Shown piece after piece: positions 8,689 through 17,206 of a DNA stretch of 58,225 bases. Location of the stretch: NCBI GenBank assembly GCA_013151045.1, contig JAADIY010000037.1, positions 1-58,225 of the forward strand. Direction: 5' to 3'. The position numbers and the translations under genes were made by a program. The number at the start of each line of letters is the position of its first letter. Position 1 is the first letter of the stretch. Under the pieces are notes generated by a model. The model worked only from the letters and a program-made list of their open reading frames with translations, did not search any database and was not told the origin of the DNA. Origin of the DNA: Gammaproteobacteria bacterium. Lineage in GTDB: Bacteria > Pseudomonadota > Gammaproteobacteria > GCA-2400775.

Positions 8689-10809
8689 ATGAAGTTATCT
8701 AATTTATCTTTGCTTATCACAGCTAATCTATTGGCACCTATAACAACTTATGCCAATGACGCACAAAGTGAGAATGATTTAAATAGCGATCAATCCAATG
8801 AAATTGAACACGTTATTGTTACTGGAAAAAGTATCGAAGAAGACGTTAGCCTGTCGCTTAAAACGCCTGAATTATTAATTAATGTTCCTCAGTCTTTGAC
8901 TGTTATTTCAGCTGAACAGATCGAGGATCAGGGATTTCGAGATATTGGAGATATTTTGCGCTACACGCCAGGCGCTTCTATTGGCCAAGGCGAGGGTCAG
9001 AGAGATCAACTTACGATTCGTGGTCAGAATACGCAAGCAAATTTCTTCCTGGACGGTTTGCGCGACGATGCTGAATACTTTCGACCTTTCTATAATTTAG
9101 AGCGTGTCGAGGTATTGCGAGGTGCCAATGCCCTTATTTTCGGTCGTGGTGGCGGTGGCGGTGTTATCAATCGCGTGACGAAAAAACCCGTCCATGACGA
9201 AAAATTTGGTGGCCTATCTGCCAGTGTAAATAGTTTTGGTTCTAACTTTGTCACAATAGATAGCAACTACTCCACCAGTGAAAATTCAGGCTTTAGAATT
9301 AATGGATTTTATGAAAGCTTGGAAAATCATAGAGACTTTTTTGGTGGAGATAGATTCGCATTCAATCCCACTTTTTCAGCGGACATCAATGATGACACTT
9401 CTGTGCTTGTCTCGTATGAACATGTAAACGATGATCGCACAGTGGATCGTGGTGTTCCTGCTCTAAATGGCCGTCCTTTAGCAGGGTTTAGGGATACATT
9501 TTTCGGCGACCCTAATCTGAACCTTACAACCCTTGGCGCTAATATCTTTAAGACCCGAGTCGATCACGATATTTCAAGCCAATGGCACGTAGATGCGACG
9601 CTACTGTATGCAGATTATAACAAGATATACCAAAACCTTTTCCCAGTAGGGTTTGATGATGTAGCGGGCACAGTGACATTGGATGGTTATCGGGATAGGC
9701 GAGACAGAGAGAACTTAATTACACAAGTTAATGTTGTCGGAGAATTTGATACAGGCTCCATCGCGCATACTCTATTATTTGGCATGGAGTACGGTGACCA
9801 AGATACAACCAATATAAGACAAGATACATTGTTTGCCCTTAATGGCGACGACCAGATTACTTTCGCCTTTTCTGATCCTTTAGTAATCCCCGCAGTCAGT
9901 TTTCCAGTTGCTAATCGAGATCGTGACACTACTGTTCAGTTTCAGTCTTTTTTTATTCAAGATCAAATTGATATCGGTGAACATTTTAAAGTTATCGGCG
10001 GAGCCCGCTATGACAGATTTGATATCGATGTTATTAATCGTGACGGGGTTGCCGATGGCGATGATGTGCTTTTGCTAGGCCGGGTTGACGAAGAAATATC
10101 GCCTAATATTGGCGTGATTTACAAGCCTCAAGAAAATATGTCCTTATATGCAAGCTATAGTCAAACTTTCTTGCCCCGCTCTGGCGATCAGTTTCTGACT
10201 CTCACATTGGATCAACAAGCCTTGGCACCCGAGGTGTTTACCAATATGGAAATCGGTTTTAAGTGGGATATTAGCAATGCTTTTAGCCTGACCACATCGA
10301 TATTTGAATTAGAACGTGATAGTGGTACTACAGTTGACCCTGATAATGTAGAAAATACCATTTTAATTAGTAGCGAAACTCGCGGCATTGAAGTTCAATT
10401 GATCGGTGATATTACAGAGGATTGGTCTATTAATGTCGGTTACAGCAATCTGAATGCAGAAGAAGTAGGACGCGTCATTGGTGGCCAAGCGGATAACCGT
10501 ACTTTATCTCAAGTGCCAGAGAATATGTTCTCCTTATGGAGTCGCTATGACCTCAATCAGCAACTCGGTTTTGGCGCAGGTTTGATCTATCAGTCCGGGC
10601 AATTTGCATCGATTAGTAATGCAGTAGAATTGCCCAGCTTTACACGGGTCGATGCGGCGCTATTCTATGCCCTGGATAAAAATACAGATATTCAATTGAA
10701 TATTGAAAACTTGTTCGACAGAGAGTATTTTCCAGCAGCGCATAATGACAACAACATTTCAACAGGTGCACCGATTAATGCCAGGTTAACGGTTAGAAGA
10801 CGCTTCTAA
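8689..10809 (+). CDS. TonB-dependent siderophore receptor
   Basis: Outer-membrane beta-barrel of 706 residues for ferric siderophore uptake. A signal peptide ending near TTYAND is followed by a TonB-box-like segment (EHVIVTGKS). The plug domain carries VPQSLTVISAEQIEDQG, TIRGQNTQANFFLDGLRDD and ERVEVLRGANALIFGRGGGG, and the barrel ends in the terminal aromatic TVRRRF. The plug pattern matches the TonB-dependent siderophore receptor family (Fiu/FhuA-like), probably a catecholate or hydroxamate type; the substrate cannot be read. The Fur-like promoter upstream and the TonB2 operon downstream agree with an iron role. A hairpin at 10933-10966 follows. Confidence 0.92.
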   Translation: MKLSNLSLLITANLLAPITTYANDAQSENDLNSDQSNEIEHVIVTGKSIEEDVSLSLKTPELLINVPQSLTVISAEQIEDQGFRDIGDILRYTPGASIGQGEGQRDQLTIRGQNTQANFFLDGLRDDAEYFRPFYNLERVEVLRGANALIFGRGGGGGVINRVTKKPVHDEKFGGLSASVNSFGSNFVTIDSNYSTSENSGFRINGFYESLENHRDFFGGDRFAFNPTFSADINDDTSVLVSYEHVNDDRTVDRGVPALNGRPLAGFRDTFFGDPNLNLTTLGANIFKTRVDHDISSQWHVDATLLYADYNKIYQNLFPVGFDDVAGTVTLDGYRDRRDRENLITQVNVVGEFDTGSIAHTLLFGMEYGDQDTTNIRQDTLFALNGDDQITFAFSDPLVIPAVSFPVANRDRDTTVQFQSFFIQDQIDIGEHFKVIGGARYDRFDIDVINRDGVADGDDVLLLGRVDEEISPNIGVIYKPQENMSLYASYSQTFLPRSGDQFLTLTLDQQALAPEVFTNMEIGFKWDISNAFSLTTSIFELERDSGTTVDPDNVENTILISSETRGIEVQLIGDITEDWSINVGYSNLNAEEVGRVIGGQADNRTLSQVPENMFSLWSRYDLNQQLGFGAGLIYQSGQFASISNAVELPSFTRVDAALFYALDKNTDIQLNIENLFDREYFPAAHNDNNISTGAPINARLTVRRRF

Positions 10810-10932
10810 ACTACTCTGACTATCTAACGGTAGTGGTTTTAGAGAAATTAGCTTTTTGAATAACAATAATTTATTGAAACTGCTGTATCTCAAGGTATCT
10901 CTGATCAATTCACAACAGGAAACTAACCCTGT

Positions 10933-10966
10933 ATCAGTTGGCCCTCTTCTTCGAGGGCCAACTGAT
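10933..10966. terminator. strong hairpin, probable terminator after the siderophore receptor
   Basis: A 14-pair perfect stem: ATCAGTTGGCCCTC (10933-10946) with GAGGGCCAACTGAT (10953-10966) around a six-base loop. No T-run follows on either strand, so it may stop transcription inefficiently or stabilise the receptor mRNA instead. Confidence 0.65.
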
Positions 10967-11209
10967 CACATCCTTAACCTGTGATGACATAAATCAAATG
11001 CTTTTACTTAGGCACAAAATTTATAACCATCTCAAATCAGGAATAGGATTAACTGCTGGACCTGCCTTAGAGACAACGCTGCTCTTCAATATGTCAGATG
11101 ACCGCGTTTCTGAAACTGGAGTGCGTGCAAGCGCAAATATTTTGCTAGAATCAGCACCAAGATTAGATTTTACCTACCAGATGGGTATCAACGAGCGTTT
11201 AGACCTTAA

Positions 11210-11222
11210 GGAGCCTCTGATT
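11210..11222 (+). repeat. solitary MITE end
   Basis: GGAGCCTCTGATT, preceded by TTAA, is identical to the left tip of the elements at 14064 and 14660 including the flanking TTAA. No partner end is visible downstream. It may be a remnant of an excised or decayed copy, or chance. Confidence 0.4.
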
Positions 11223-11307
11223 GTCAGGGGTGACTATAGACTGTTGTCATTTAATGAAAATTCCACTTGATTTAAATCATGACAAATCACTTTTATGGTG
11301 CATAGAA

Positions 11308-12075
11308 ATGAGTTTTTTAAAATATACGTTACTTGTTTTTGGCGTTTTCCTTATATCCAATTTTACGTTAGCTGCTAGCGTTGATCAGATTGAAAAAGCA
11401 GGGACAAAAAGAGCAGAGGCAGGCGTTTCTGCACAAGCAACCATAAACAAGCTCGCTGATGAGACACAAAATATAGTCTCAAAGTATAAGACAGAACTTA
11501 AAGTGCTAGAGGGTTTGAAACTTTACAACCGTCTGCAACAAAAACAAGTGGATAATCAGAACCATTATCTCAATGACCTCAGTGAGTCGATTGGAAAGAT
11601 TGCTGTAATTGAGCGTCAAATAGTTCCATTAATGGTTAGCATGATAGATTCACTAGACCAATTTATTGGTCTTGACGTGCCATTTTTAGTCGAAGAGCGG
11701 AATGATCGAATAGTTAACCTAAGAGACACTTTAGAGCGTCCCGATGTTTCGGTCGCGGAAAAATTTCGCAAAGTGCTAGAAGCTTATGAGATAGAAATTG
11801 AATATGGCCGAACGATCGAAGCGAACAATGGCAAGCTTACCATTGGTGATAATGTTCGAGAAGTGCAATATCTTCGTGTCGGTCGCATCTCTTATTTATA
11901 TCAGACGGCTGACGGAGAAGAGACTGGCGTTTGGAACGTTGATAGCAAGTCCTGGGAAATTGTTTCACCAAAACTATACAAAAGAGAAGTCGCAAAAGGT
12001 TTGCGTTTGGCACGCAAAGAAGCGGCTCCCGACTTAATTATTATTCCTGTGTCTGTAACTCAGGAGATTAATTAA
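11308..12075 (+). CDS. DUF3450 domain protein, periplasmic, first gene of TonB2 operon
   Basis: About 255 residues. The hydrophobic N-terminus (FLKYTLLVFGVFLISNFTLA) is a signal peptide. It is followed by a long coiled-coil region (roughly residues 25-120: VDQIEKAGTKRAEAGVSAQ onward) and a compact C-terminal part with YGRTIEANNGKLTI and RVGRISYLYQT, features of the DUF3450 family. This family is regularly encoded directly ahead of ttpC/exbB in TonB2-type operons; its exact role is unknown, perhaps as a periplasmic partner of TtpC. The ATG at 11308 is chosen because the signal peptide starts there; the frame is open 29 codons further upstream. Its stop overlaps the next start by one base (TAATG). 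Confidence 0.85.
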   Translation: MSFLKYTLLVFGVFLISNFTLAASVDQIEKAGTKRAEAGVSAQATINKLADETQNIVSKYKTELKVLEGLKLYNRLQQKQVDNQNHYLNDLSESIGKIAVIERQIVPLMVSMIDSLDQFIGLDVPFLVEERNDRIVNLRDTLERPDVSVAEKFRKVLEAYEIEIEYGRTIEANNGKLTIGDNVREVQYLRVGRISYLYQTADGEETGVWNVDSKSWEIVSPKLYKREVAKGLRLARKEAAPDLIIIPVSVTQEIN

Positions 12076-13496
12076 TGAAAACATTATGTGCCAGCCCAAT
12101 AGATAGCTCGCTCGTCACACGCATTTTGGTTGTAAGTATCAGTATAGCTTTATCCGCCTCATGGCTAATGATGGGTCAAGCAGCAATAGCTGCTGAGCCA
12201 GTTTCCATGAACGAATTGTTAGAGCAAGTTAAACAGGGTCGCGGTCAAGACGCGGCAGCAAACAAACAGCGCATAGAAGAATTTAGCAGTAACAAAACAC
12301 AACAGGTGAAGCGGCTTCAAGAGACGGTTTCATCTCGTGTTACAGAGGAAGAACACTCAAAATCTCTAGAATTAGCCTTTGAAGAAAATGATAAAAAAAT
12401 TACTGAATCTGAGAACGCACTTAATGAGCGATTGGGCGACCTAAAGGAATTGTTTGGTGTTTTGCAGGTGGCGGCAGCTGAGGCTAGTGGTCAATTTGAA
12501 AGTTCGCTGACTCATGTCCAATACCCAGGCCGACCTGAGTTTGCGACAAATCTTGCACAAAAACTGGGCACTACCGGCAAGCTTGTTTCTATTGAAGAAA
12601 TCGAGCAGTTTTGGTTTGAGCTACAGCGTGAAATGATTGAGTCTGGCAAAACCGTCAAATTTGAAGGTAAAGTAATAACGACGGATGGCGAAGAACGTGA
12701 TCAGTCGGTTACTCGTGTTGGTTTATTTAACACTGTATCTAACGGAAAATATCTTACCTTCAATGCAGAAACAGGTAGTTTATCCGAATTGTCACGCGAC
12801 CCACAGACTCGCTATATCGCGACGATAAGTGGTGTAGAAAGTACCAACTCCGGTATCGTACCGTTTGGATTGGACGTGTCTCGCGGCCAAATTTTGTCAA
12901 GATTAGTGCGCAAGGCCAACCTTCAAGAGCGTATTGAGCAAGGCGGCATAATTGGTTATATCATTTTAGGTTTAGGTGCATTTGCATTGCTTATAGCAAT
13001 ATGGCGATTGTTAGTATTATTTTTCTCAAGTGTCGCGATAAGCGGTCAAACTCGCAAGTTGGATAAACCGAGCAAGGGTAATGCACTTGGGCGAGTAATT
13101 CAGGTTTATCATAATCACCCAAAAGCTGATCTTGAGACAATGGAGCTACGCTTGGATGAAGCGGTTATGAAAGAAACACCCAAATTTACTCGCTTTTTGG
13201 TCTTCATCAAAATTATAGCGGTTGCAGCGCCTTTATTGGGATTGCTGGGTACCGTTACCGGTATGATCAATACCTTCCAGGCAATAACCCTATTTGGTAC
13301 GGGGGACCCGCAAGTGATGGCAGGTGGAATATCACAGGCGCTTGTGACGACAGTGCTAGGTTTAGTCGTTGCTATTCCCGCAGTTTTATTGTTTTCATTA
13401 GCCAGTGGTCGCGCAAAGCGTTTGAGTCAAGTATTGGAAGAGCAAGCCGTCGGCATGATTGCCGAACATTCTGAGAAGCGTACCGCTGTAGCTTAG
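12075..13496 (+). CDS. ttpC: TtpC-like MotA/TolQ/ExbB proton channel protein with periplasmic extension
   Basis: 473 residues, more than twice the size of a plain ExbB. The signal peptide ends near AIAA|EP (residue 40). A periplasmic part of about 240 residues follows, coiled-coil rich at first (EEFSSNKTQQVKRLQETVSS), then a TolQ/ExbB channel domain with a first membrane helix (GYIILGLGAFALLIAIWRLL). The hallmark loop and helices are APLLGLLGTVTGMINTFQAI and GISQALVTTVLGLVVAIPAV. In Vibrio, TtpC is an essential fourth component of the TonB2 complex, and the gene order here matches that system. It is probably translationally coupled to DUF3450 and followed 17 bases later by exbB. Confidence 0.9.
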   Translation: MKTLCASPIDSSLVTRILVVSISIALSASWLMMGQAAIAAEPVSMNELLEQVKQGRGQDAAANKQRIEEFSSNKTQQVKRLQETVSSRVTEEEHSKSLELAFEENDKKITESENALNERLGDLKELFGVLQVAAAEASGQFESSLTHVQYPGRPEFATNLAQKLGTTGKLVSIEEIEQFWFELQREMIESGKTVKFEGKVITTDGEERDQSVTRVGLFNTVSNGKYLTFNAETGSLSELSRDPQTRYIATISGVESTNSGIVPFGLDVSRGQILSRLVRKANLQERIEQGGIIGYIILGLGAFALLIAIWRLLVLFFSSVAISGQTRKLDKPSKGNALGRVIQVYHNHPKADLETMELRLDEAVMKETPKFTRFLVFIKIIAVAAPLLGLLGTVTGMINTFQAITLFGTGDPQVMAGGISQALVTTVLGLVVAIPAVLLFSLASGRAKRLSQVLEEQAVGMIAEHSEKRTAVA

Positions 13497-13513
13497 TATT
13501 TAGCGTACTGATT

Positions 13514-14059
13514 ATGAGCTTTCTAGAACAGTTATTGGGCCACTATACTGAATTTGCTGCGGTGCGCGATTTCCTTGAATTAGGTGGTGAAGTGCTTGTC
13601 GCTATTGCCGTGTTGCTGTTGATAATGTGGGCGCTCATTATTGAACGCATGTTTTACTTATTTGGCGCTCATCGTAAGCAAGTACAAATAGCGTTGGCGA
13701 TATGGGAAGCACGTGAAGAGAGAAAATCCTGGCATGCCCACCGCATTAGAGAGCGCCTTATTTCGATGGTTTCTCAAGGGTTAGAGAAAAACTTAAACAT
13801 TCTAGCTACCTGTGTTGCACTGTGTCCATTGTTAGGCCTGCTTGGCACAGTATGGGGTATGATCGAAGTATTTGAAGTAATGGCATTGTCTGGTTCGGGT
13901 AACGCAAGAGCCATGGCATCAGGTGTATCTAAAGCGACCATCCCCACTATGGCTGGAATGGTTGCCGCCTTATCAGGTCTAGCGATAAGCGCATTTTTAC
14001 AGTCACGTGCGAAGCGCGAGCGTTTGCTACTGGGTGAACACATGACGATGGATCATTAA
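13514..14059 (+). CDS. exbB: ExbB-type biopolymer transport protein (TonB2 system)
   Basis: 181 residues, the short ExbB2 form. It has an N-terminal membrane helix (LGGEVLVAIAVLLLIMWALII) and the conserved channel helices CPLLGLLGTVWGMIEVFEVM and SKATIPTMAGMVAALSGLAIS. With ExbD it forms the inner-membrane proton channel that energises TonB. The stop codon is followed immediately by the CTAA duplication of a 159-bp mobile element, so the gene itself is intact although the operon is interrupted there. Confidence 0.92.
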   Translation: MSFLEQLLGHYTEFAAVRDFLELGGEVLVAIAVLLLIMWALIIERMFYLFGAHRKQVQIALAIWEAREERKSWHAHRIRERLISMVSQGLEKNLNILATCVALCPLLGLLGTVWGMIEVFEVMALSGSGNARAMASGVSKATIPTMAGMVAALSGLAISAFLQSRAKRERLLLGEHMTMDH

Positions 14060-14063
14060 CTAA

Positions 14064-14222
14064 GGAGCCTCTGATTAATTCATGAAACACGATCTTGCAC
14101 CTGAAATCTTCCAGCTCTTCGGCACTAATCTTGTTAATAGCCCCACTATTGACTGCGATTTGCGTCTCAATCTGAAAAATTTCATGCACAATCTCATTGT
14201 CCCAGAATTAATCAGAGGCTCC
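14064..14222. mobile_element. MITE copy 1 (159 bp) between exbB and exbD
   Basis: The ends are an 18-base perfect inverted repeat (GGAGCCTCTGATTAATTC). The similarity continues inward for roughly 65 bases per arm, so the whole element is an imperfect palindrome. It is flanked by CTAA on both sides (14060-14063 and 14223-14226), a four-base target duplication of the YTAR type made by IS5-group transposases (family knowledge; the mobiliser is inferred). It carries no transposase. The central part matches, in opposite orientation, the centre of copy 2. Confidence 0.85.
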
Positions 14223-14245
14223 CTAATTTTTTATAGGCAAATACT

Positions 14246-14659
14246 ATGAGACGTTTGGGTTCGCGTTCTTCTGAAGTAGAAGAAGAATCAGCCATAGATA
14301 TCACACCCATGTTAGATGTGGTATTTATCATGTTGATCTTTTTTATTGTGACAGCAACTTTTGTCAAAGAGTCAGGTATTGATGTCAACAAGCCTGATGC
14401 CGCAACAGCAGTAAAACAAGAAAAAGCCAATATACTTATTGCGATAAACGCCAATAACCAAATTTATATTGATCGACGCAATGTAGATGTACGGCGTGTC
14501 CGACCAGTCGTTGAACGTTTACATGCTGAGAACCCTCAAGGCTCAGTAGTAATACAGGCCGATAAAGAATCAAAAATGGATATTTTTATTAAAGTTTGGG
14601 ATGCAGCAAAACAAGCAGGTGTCGATAATATTGCCATTGCAGCTGAGCCAAAAACTTAA
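14246..14659 (+). CDS. exbD: ExbD-type biopolymer transport protein (TonB2 system)
   Basis: 137 residues. A short cytoplasmic N-terminus is followed by one membrane helix that contains the conserved proton-relay aspartate (Asp24 in PMLDVVFIML), then a periplasmic domain (LIAINANNQIYIDRR, VVIQADKESKMDIFIKVWDAA). It works with ExbB and the TtpC-like protein. The start is an ATG 20 bases after MITE copy 1; TAGG stands eight bases before it. The stop codon TAA abuts the tip of MITE copy 2. Confidence 0.93.
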   Translation: MRRLGSRSSEVEEESAIDITPMLDVVFIMLIFFIVTATFVKESGIDVNKPDAATAVKQEKANILIAINANNQIYIDRRNVDVRRVRPVVERLHAENPQGSVVIQADKESKMDIFIKVWDAAKQAGVDNIAIAAEPKT

Positions 14660-14819
14660 GGAGCCTCTGATTAAGTCCGGGCGAAAAAGATTGAGAGTCA
14701 AAACATTCAAATTCGAGGCGCTAATCGCACGTAATAGTAGAGCTATTGCGAAGATTAGCAACGAAGGAGTTGAATGTTTTGGACTCAATATTTTCGTTCA
14801 TGACTTGATCAGAGGTTCC
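14660..14819. mobile_element. MITE copy 2 (160 bp) between exbD and tonB
   Basis: The left end GGAGCCTCTGATTAAGTC and the right end (complement GGAACCTCTGATCAAGTC) are inverted repeats. Similarity continues inward to CAAAACATTCAA on both arms, about 48 bases. Flanks are TTAA on the left and GTAA on the right, an imperfect duplication. Its reverse complement aligns with copy 1 through the centre (both contain TGCTAATCTT- or ACTAATCTTG-like and CTACTATT-like blocks), so the two copies are family members in opposite orientation. No transposase gene. Confidence 0.85.
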
Positions 14820-14845
14820 GTAAAGCATGCTGGTAAGTGAATAGC

Positions 14846-15508
14846 ATGAGCACAGAGACAATCGATTCGCTTGGTGATTCCACTTCGGTTCAAACTGTAT
14901 TGCGCTTTTTGATCAGTTTAGCTTTAGCAATAGCCATCACCTTTTTTTTGCTTTGGGCAATGCAGGCATTGGTGGCCACGGGTGACCGATCAATAGCCGA
15001 TGATCGTGATCGACTCGCTTTGGATTTTGTTCGTGTTGAGCGTAGTGAAACACTTGAACGAAAAAAAAATAAGCCAGATAAGCCGCCGCCGCCTGATAAG
15101 CCACCGCCGCAACCGCCGCAACCAAAGCTCGATGATATAAACCCTCATGTAGAAAAAATCAGCGTGAGCGTGGCGCCTGTAGGAATTGAAGTAAAATTAT
15201 CCAGTAGTGGTTTCTCACTGGGTCTTAGCGAAGGCGAGTTTTTACCCCTGGCCAAGGTATCGCCGGTTTATCCGCAACGCGCATTACGCCGCGGCGTAGA
15301 AGGTTTTTGTACTGTGCAGTATACGGTGACGTCTACGGGCGCAACTTCGAATGTTGTAGTACTGGAAGATCAATGTACCAGCAAGGTCTTCCATCAAACT
15401 TCCATTGCCGCAGCAAAGAGATTTAAATATCGCCCACGTGTGCGTGATGGCAAAGCTATCGATGTGCCGGGTGTGCGCAATAAATTCATCTATCAATTGG
15501 AAAAATAA
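14846..15508 (+). CDS. tonB: TonB family energy-transducing protein (TonB2)
   Basis: About 220 residues. One N-terminal membrane helix (LRFLISLALAIAITFFLLWAMQAL) is followed by a proline/lysine-rich spacer (KPDKPPPPDKPPPQPPQPK) spanning the periplasm. The C-terminal TonB domain has SPVYPQRALRRGVEGF, VQYTVTSTGATSNVVVL and FKYRPRVRDGKAIDVPGV. It carries proton-motive energy from ExbB/ExbD to outer-membrane receptors, plausibly the one at 8689. I chose the ATG at 14846; a GTG three codons earlier is possible. The compact spacer fits TonB2 rather than TonB1. Confidence 0.93.
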   Translation: MSTETIDSLGDSTSVQTVLRFLISLALAIAITFFLLWAMQALVATGDRSIADDRDRLALDFVRVERSETLERKKNKPDKPPPPDKPPPQPPQPKLDDINPHVEKISVSVAPVGIEVKLSSSGFSLGLSEGEFLPLAKVSPVYPQRALRRGVEGFCTVQYTVTSTGATSNVVVLEDQCTSKVFHQTSIAAAKRFKYRPRVRDGKAIDVPGVRNKFIYQLEK

Positions 15509-15557
15509 ACCCTCGTAAAAAACAAGGCTGGATATTTTAACTCGTTAAATCGAGGGT
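15509..15557 (+). promoter_or_regulatory. hairpin that covers the ribosome binding site of the TPR gene
   Basis: ACCCTCG (15509-15515), directly after the tonB stop, pairs perfectly with CGAGGGT (15551-15557). That segment contains the GAGGG Shine-Dalgarno of the next gene, seven bases before its ATG. An inner stem TTTAA/TTAAA with a CTCG loop (15536-15549) stacks under it. Inference: translation of the TPR gene depends on ribosomes reaching the tonB stop and opening the stem. Confidence 0.55.
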
Positions 15558-15563
15558 ATTGTT

Positions 15564-16886
15564 ATGAATAAGCATATTGTTAAAAGAAAATGGGTTTCGT
15601 TGGTTGCCGTATTCGCTGTTGCCTGTGTTCTATTTACTTCTAATAGCTTCGCAGTGAAGGTAACTGAAACACTGAGTCAGCCTGTCTATGAAAAGTTAGA
15701 GCAAGTTGAAGATGCCATTGATGCCAAGGCCTACGACCAGGCTTTAAAAATTGTTCGGGAGATGCGTAGCAATTTTAAATTAACACAATATGAGGCCAGC
15801 CAAGTATGGAATATTGAGGCCTACATTTACTATCTTAAAGAAGATTATAAGAAAGCCATTGCGACCTATAACGAAGTACTAAAATATGGAAACCTGGCTG
15901 AGGCCGTAATACAAAGCACCTTAAAAACTGTGGCACAATTGCATTTTATTCGTGAAGAATATAAGCCAGCCATCGCTGCTGCGAGTCGTTTAATAGCTCG
16001 GTTAGATAGCCCGGATGTCAGCTTATATATGCTGCAGGGACAAGCTTATTACCAGCTCAAAGAGTACGATAAGGCATTGACGCCAATTACGAGTGCAATA
16101 AACGCAGATAAAAGCATAGGCAAAATACCTAAAGAAAATACATTATTGCTACTTAGAGCAATTTACTATGAAAAGAAAGACTTCAAAAACATGGTGTTAG
16201 TACTAAAGGAAGTCATACAGCATTACCCTAAGGACAGCTACTTATATACCTTAGCCGCTATATATAGCGAGCTTGGCCAAACAAAAAAACAAATGGCGTT
16301 GACAGAAGTACTCTTTGAGAAGGGTTATATTAAGGGTGAAAAACACGCAATAAATTTAGCCAACCTCTACTTGTTACACAATTTGCCCTATAAAGCAGCT
16401 CAATTGTTACAGCGAGAAGTAGATAATAAGCGCGTGCAAGCAAATGAGCGAAATCTCAGGTTGCTTTCTCAAGCTTGGTATCAGGCACGTGAAGACAAAA
16501 AAGCGATACCACCGATGCAACTTGCTGCAGAACAAAGTGAAAAAGGTGAACTGTACATCCGGCTTGCGCAGTCTTATTTGAATTTAGAGCAGTGGTCAAA
16601 GGCCGTCAAAGCAATTGAACAAGGCCTGAAAAAAGGCGGCATCAAAAAACCAGACACTGCCAATATCATGCTAGGCACAGCCTTGTTTAATTTAAAAGAG
16701 CTGGGTAAAGCGCGTAAGGCATTTACTACCGTAGCAGCGTCCAAAGTAAAAAATAACAGCAGGACCGCCAAAACTTGGTTAGCCTTTCTGGATTCTGAAA
16801 TTCGCCGATCAAAACTAGAGCAAGAATCAGCGCCAGAATTTGAACGCAGCCTGGAAGCACAAGAAAATATCGAGGAACTCTCCTGA
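15564..16886 (+). CDS. TPR-repeat protein of the TonB2 operon, probably periplasmic
   Basis: 440 residues with a signal peptide (WVSLVAVFAVACVLFTSNSFA). Most of the protein is tetratricopeptide-type helical repeats, for example YDQALKIVREMRSNF, YKKAIATYNEVLKYG, YDKALTPITSAI and WSKAVKAIEQGLKKG. TPR genes end TonB2 operons in several gammaproteobacteria (TtpD-like). A likely role is to hold the complex together or link it to the wall, but this is inference. It is the last gene of the operon, and its translation start is covered by a hairpin. Confidence 0.85.
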   Translation: MNKHIVKRKWVSLVAVFAVACVLFTSNSFAVKVTETLSQPVYEKLEQVEDAIDAKAYDQALKIVREMRSNFKLTQYEASQVWNIEAYIYYLKEDYKKAIATYNEVLKYGNLAEAVIQSTLKTVAQLHFIREEYKPAIAAASRLIARLDSPDVSLYMLQGQAYYQLKEYDKALTPITSAINADKSIGKIPKENTLLLLRAIYYEKKDFKNMVLVLKEVIQHYPKDSYLYTLAAIYSELGQTKKQMALTEVLFEKGYIKGEKHAINLANLYLLHNLPYKAAQLLQREVDNKRVQANERNLRLLSQAWYQAREDKKAIPPMQLAAEQSEKGELYIRLAQSYLNLEQWSKAVKAIEQGLKKGGIKKPDTANIMLGTALFNLKELGKARKAFTTVAASKVKNNSRTAKTWLAFLDSEIRRSKLEQESAPEFERSLEAQENIEELS

Positions 16887-16920
16887 GTTGTCCTCACTGT
16901 AATACCCCGCATCAGCCAAT

Positions 16921-16954
16921 AGCCCTTCTGGTAGCTTCAGAGGGCTTCAATTTC
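16921..16954 (+). terminator. terminator of the TonB2 operon
   Basis: AGCCCTTCTG (16921-16930) pairs with CAGAGGGCT (16938-16946) with one bulged base, followed by a short T-rich stretch. It lies 35 bases after the TPR stop codon. Confidence 0.65.
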
Positions 16955-17145
16955 ACTGAGTTGCGCCAAAGGCCGGGGCAATTTGTTGTTTGTCGTTGGA
17001 CTACTAGGTGAAGTATTTTTCAGGAAACCAATCTTAAATCGAGGCAAGGAAATAGATAGAGGCTATTTCAATTGATCGGTTGAAATTCACCTGACATAGC
17101 CGTGCTCGATCCAGTATTGTGTGTATTCGTATTTTACTGGCTTTG

Positions 17146-17184
17146 ACGCCTAAACCCGACAGACTCAGCGATCAATTTAGGCGT
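17146..17184 (-). terminator. inverted repeat after the OmpA-like gene
   Basis: ACGCCTAAA (17146-17154) and TTTAGGCGT (17176-17184) form a perfect nine-pair stem with a 21-base loop, 23 bases downstream of the stop codon of the minus-strand gene. The long loop and lack of a T-run make terminator function uncertain. Confidence 0.45.
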
Positions 17185-17206
17185 AAACCACGCTCTATAT
17201 TAACCC

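Larger units (their letters stand above)
10810..11307. other. 498-base gap between receptor and TonB2 operon
   Basis: It contains the strong hairpin at 10933-10966 and the single inverted-repeat end at 11210-11222. A reading frame of 110 codons (10938-11270) would have to start at a TTG inside the hairpin and has no recognisable motif. It may be a decayed gene remnant (it reads like SGIGLTAGPALETTLLF), but I cannot support it as a gene. The promoter of the TonB2 operon is expected in the last 200 bases; I see no convincing -35/-10 pair. Confidence 0.5.
16887..17206. other. gap between the TonB2 operon and the OmpA-like gene (convergent)
   Basis: The gap holds two hairpins, listed separately, and a short inverted repeat TTTCAA/TTGAAA near 17068-17087. 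I see no gene in it. Confidence 0.6.

Noticed and set aside
10938-11270. 110-codon frame after the siderophore receptor
   Set aside because: Only a TTG start inside a 14-pair hairpin, no ribosome binding site, no family recognised; kept only as a possible remnant in the gap description.
13947-14189. 80-codon minus-strand frame across exbB end and MITE copy 1
   Set aside because: It runs through the real exbB gene and the inverted-repeat element; the similar peptide in the other element comes from shared element DNA, not from a protein.
14601-14840. 79-codon plus-strand frame across exbD end and MITE copy 2
   Set aside because: Starts inside exbD in another frame and follows the element; explained by the repeat family.
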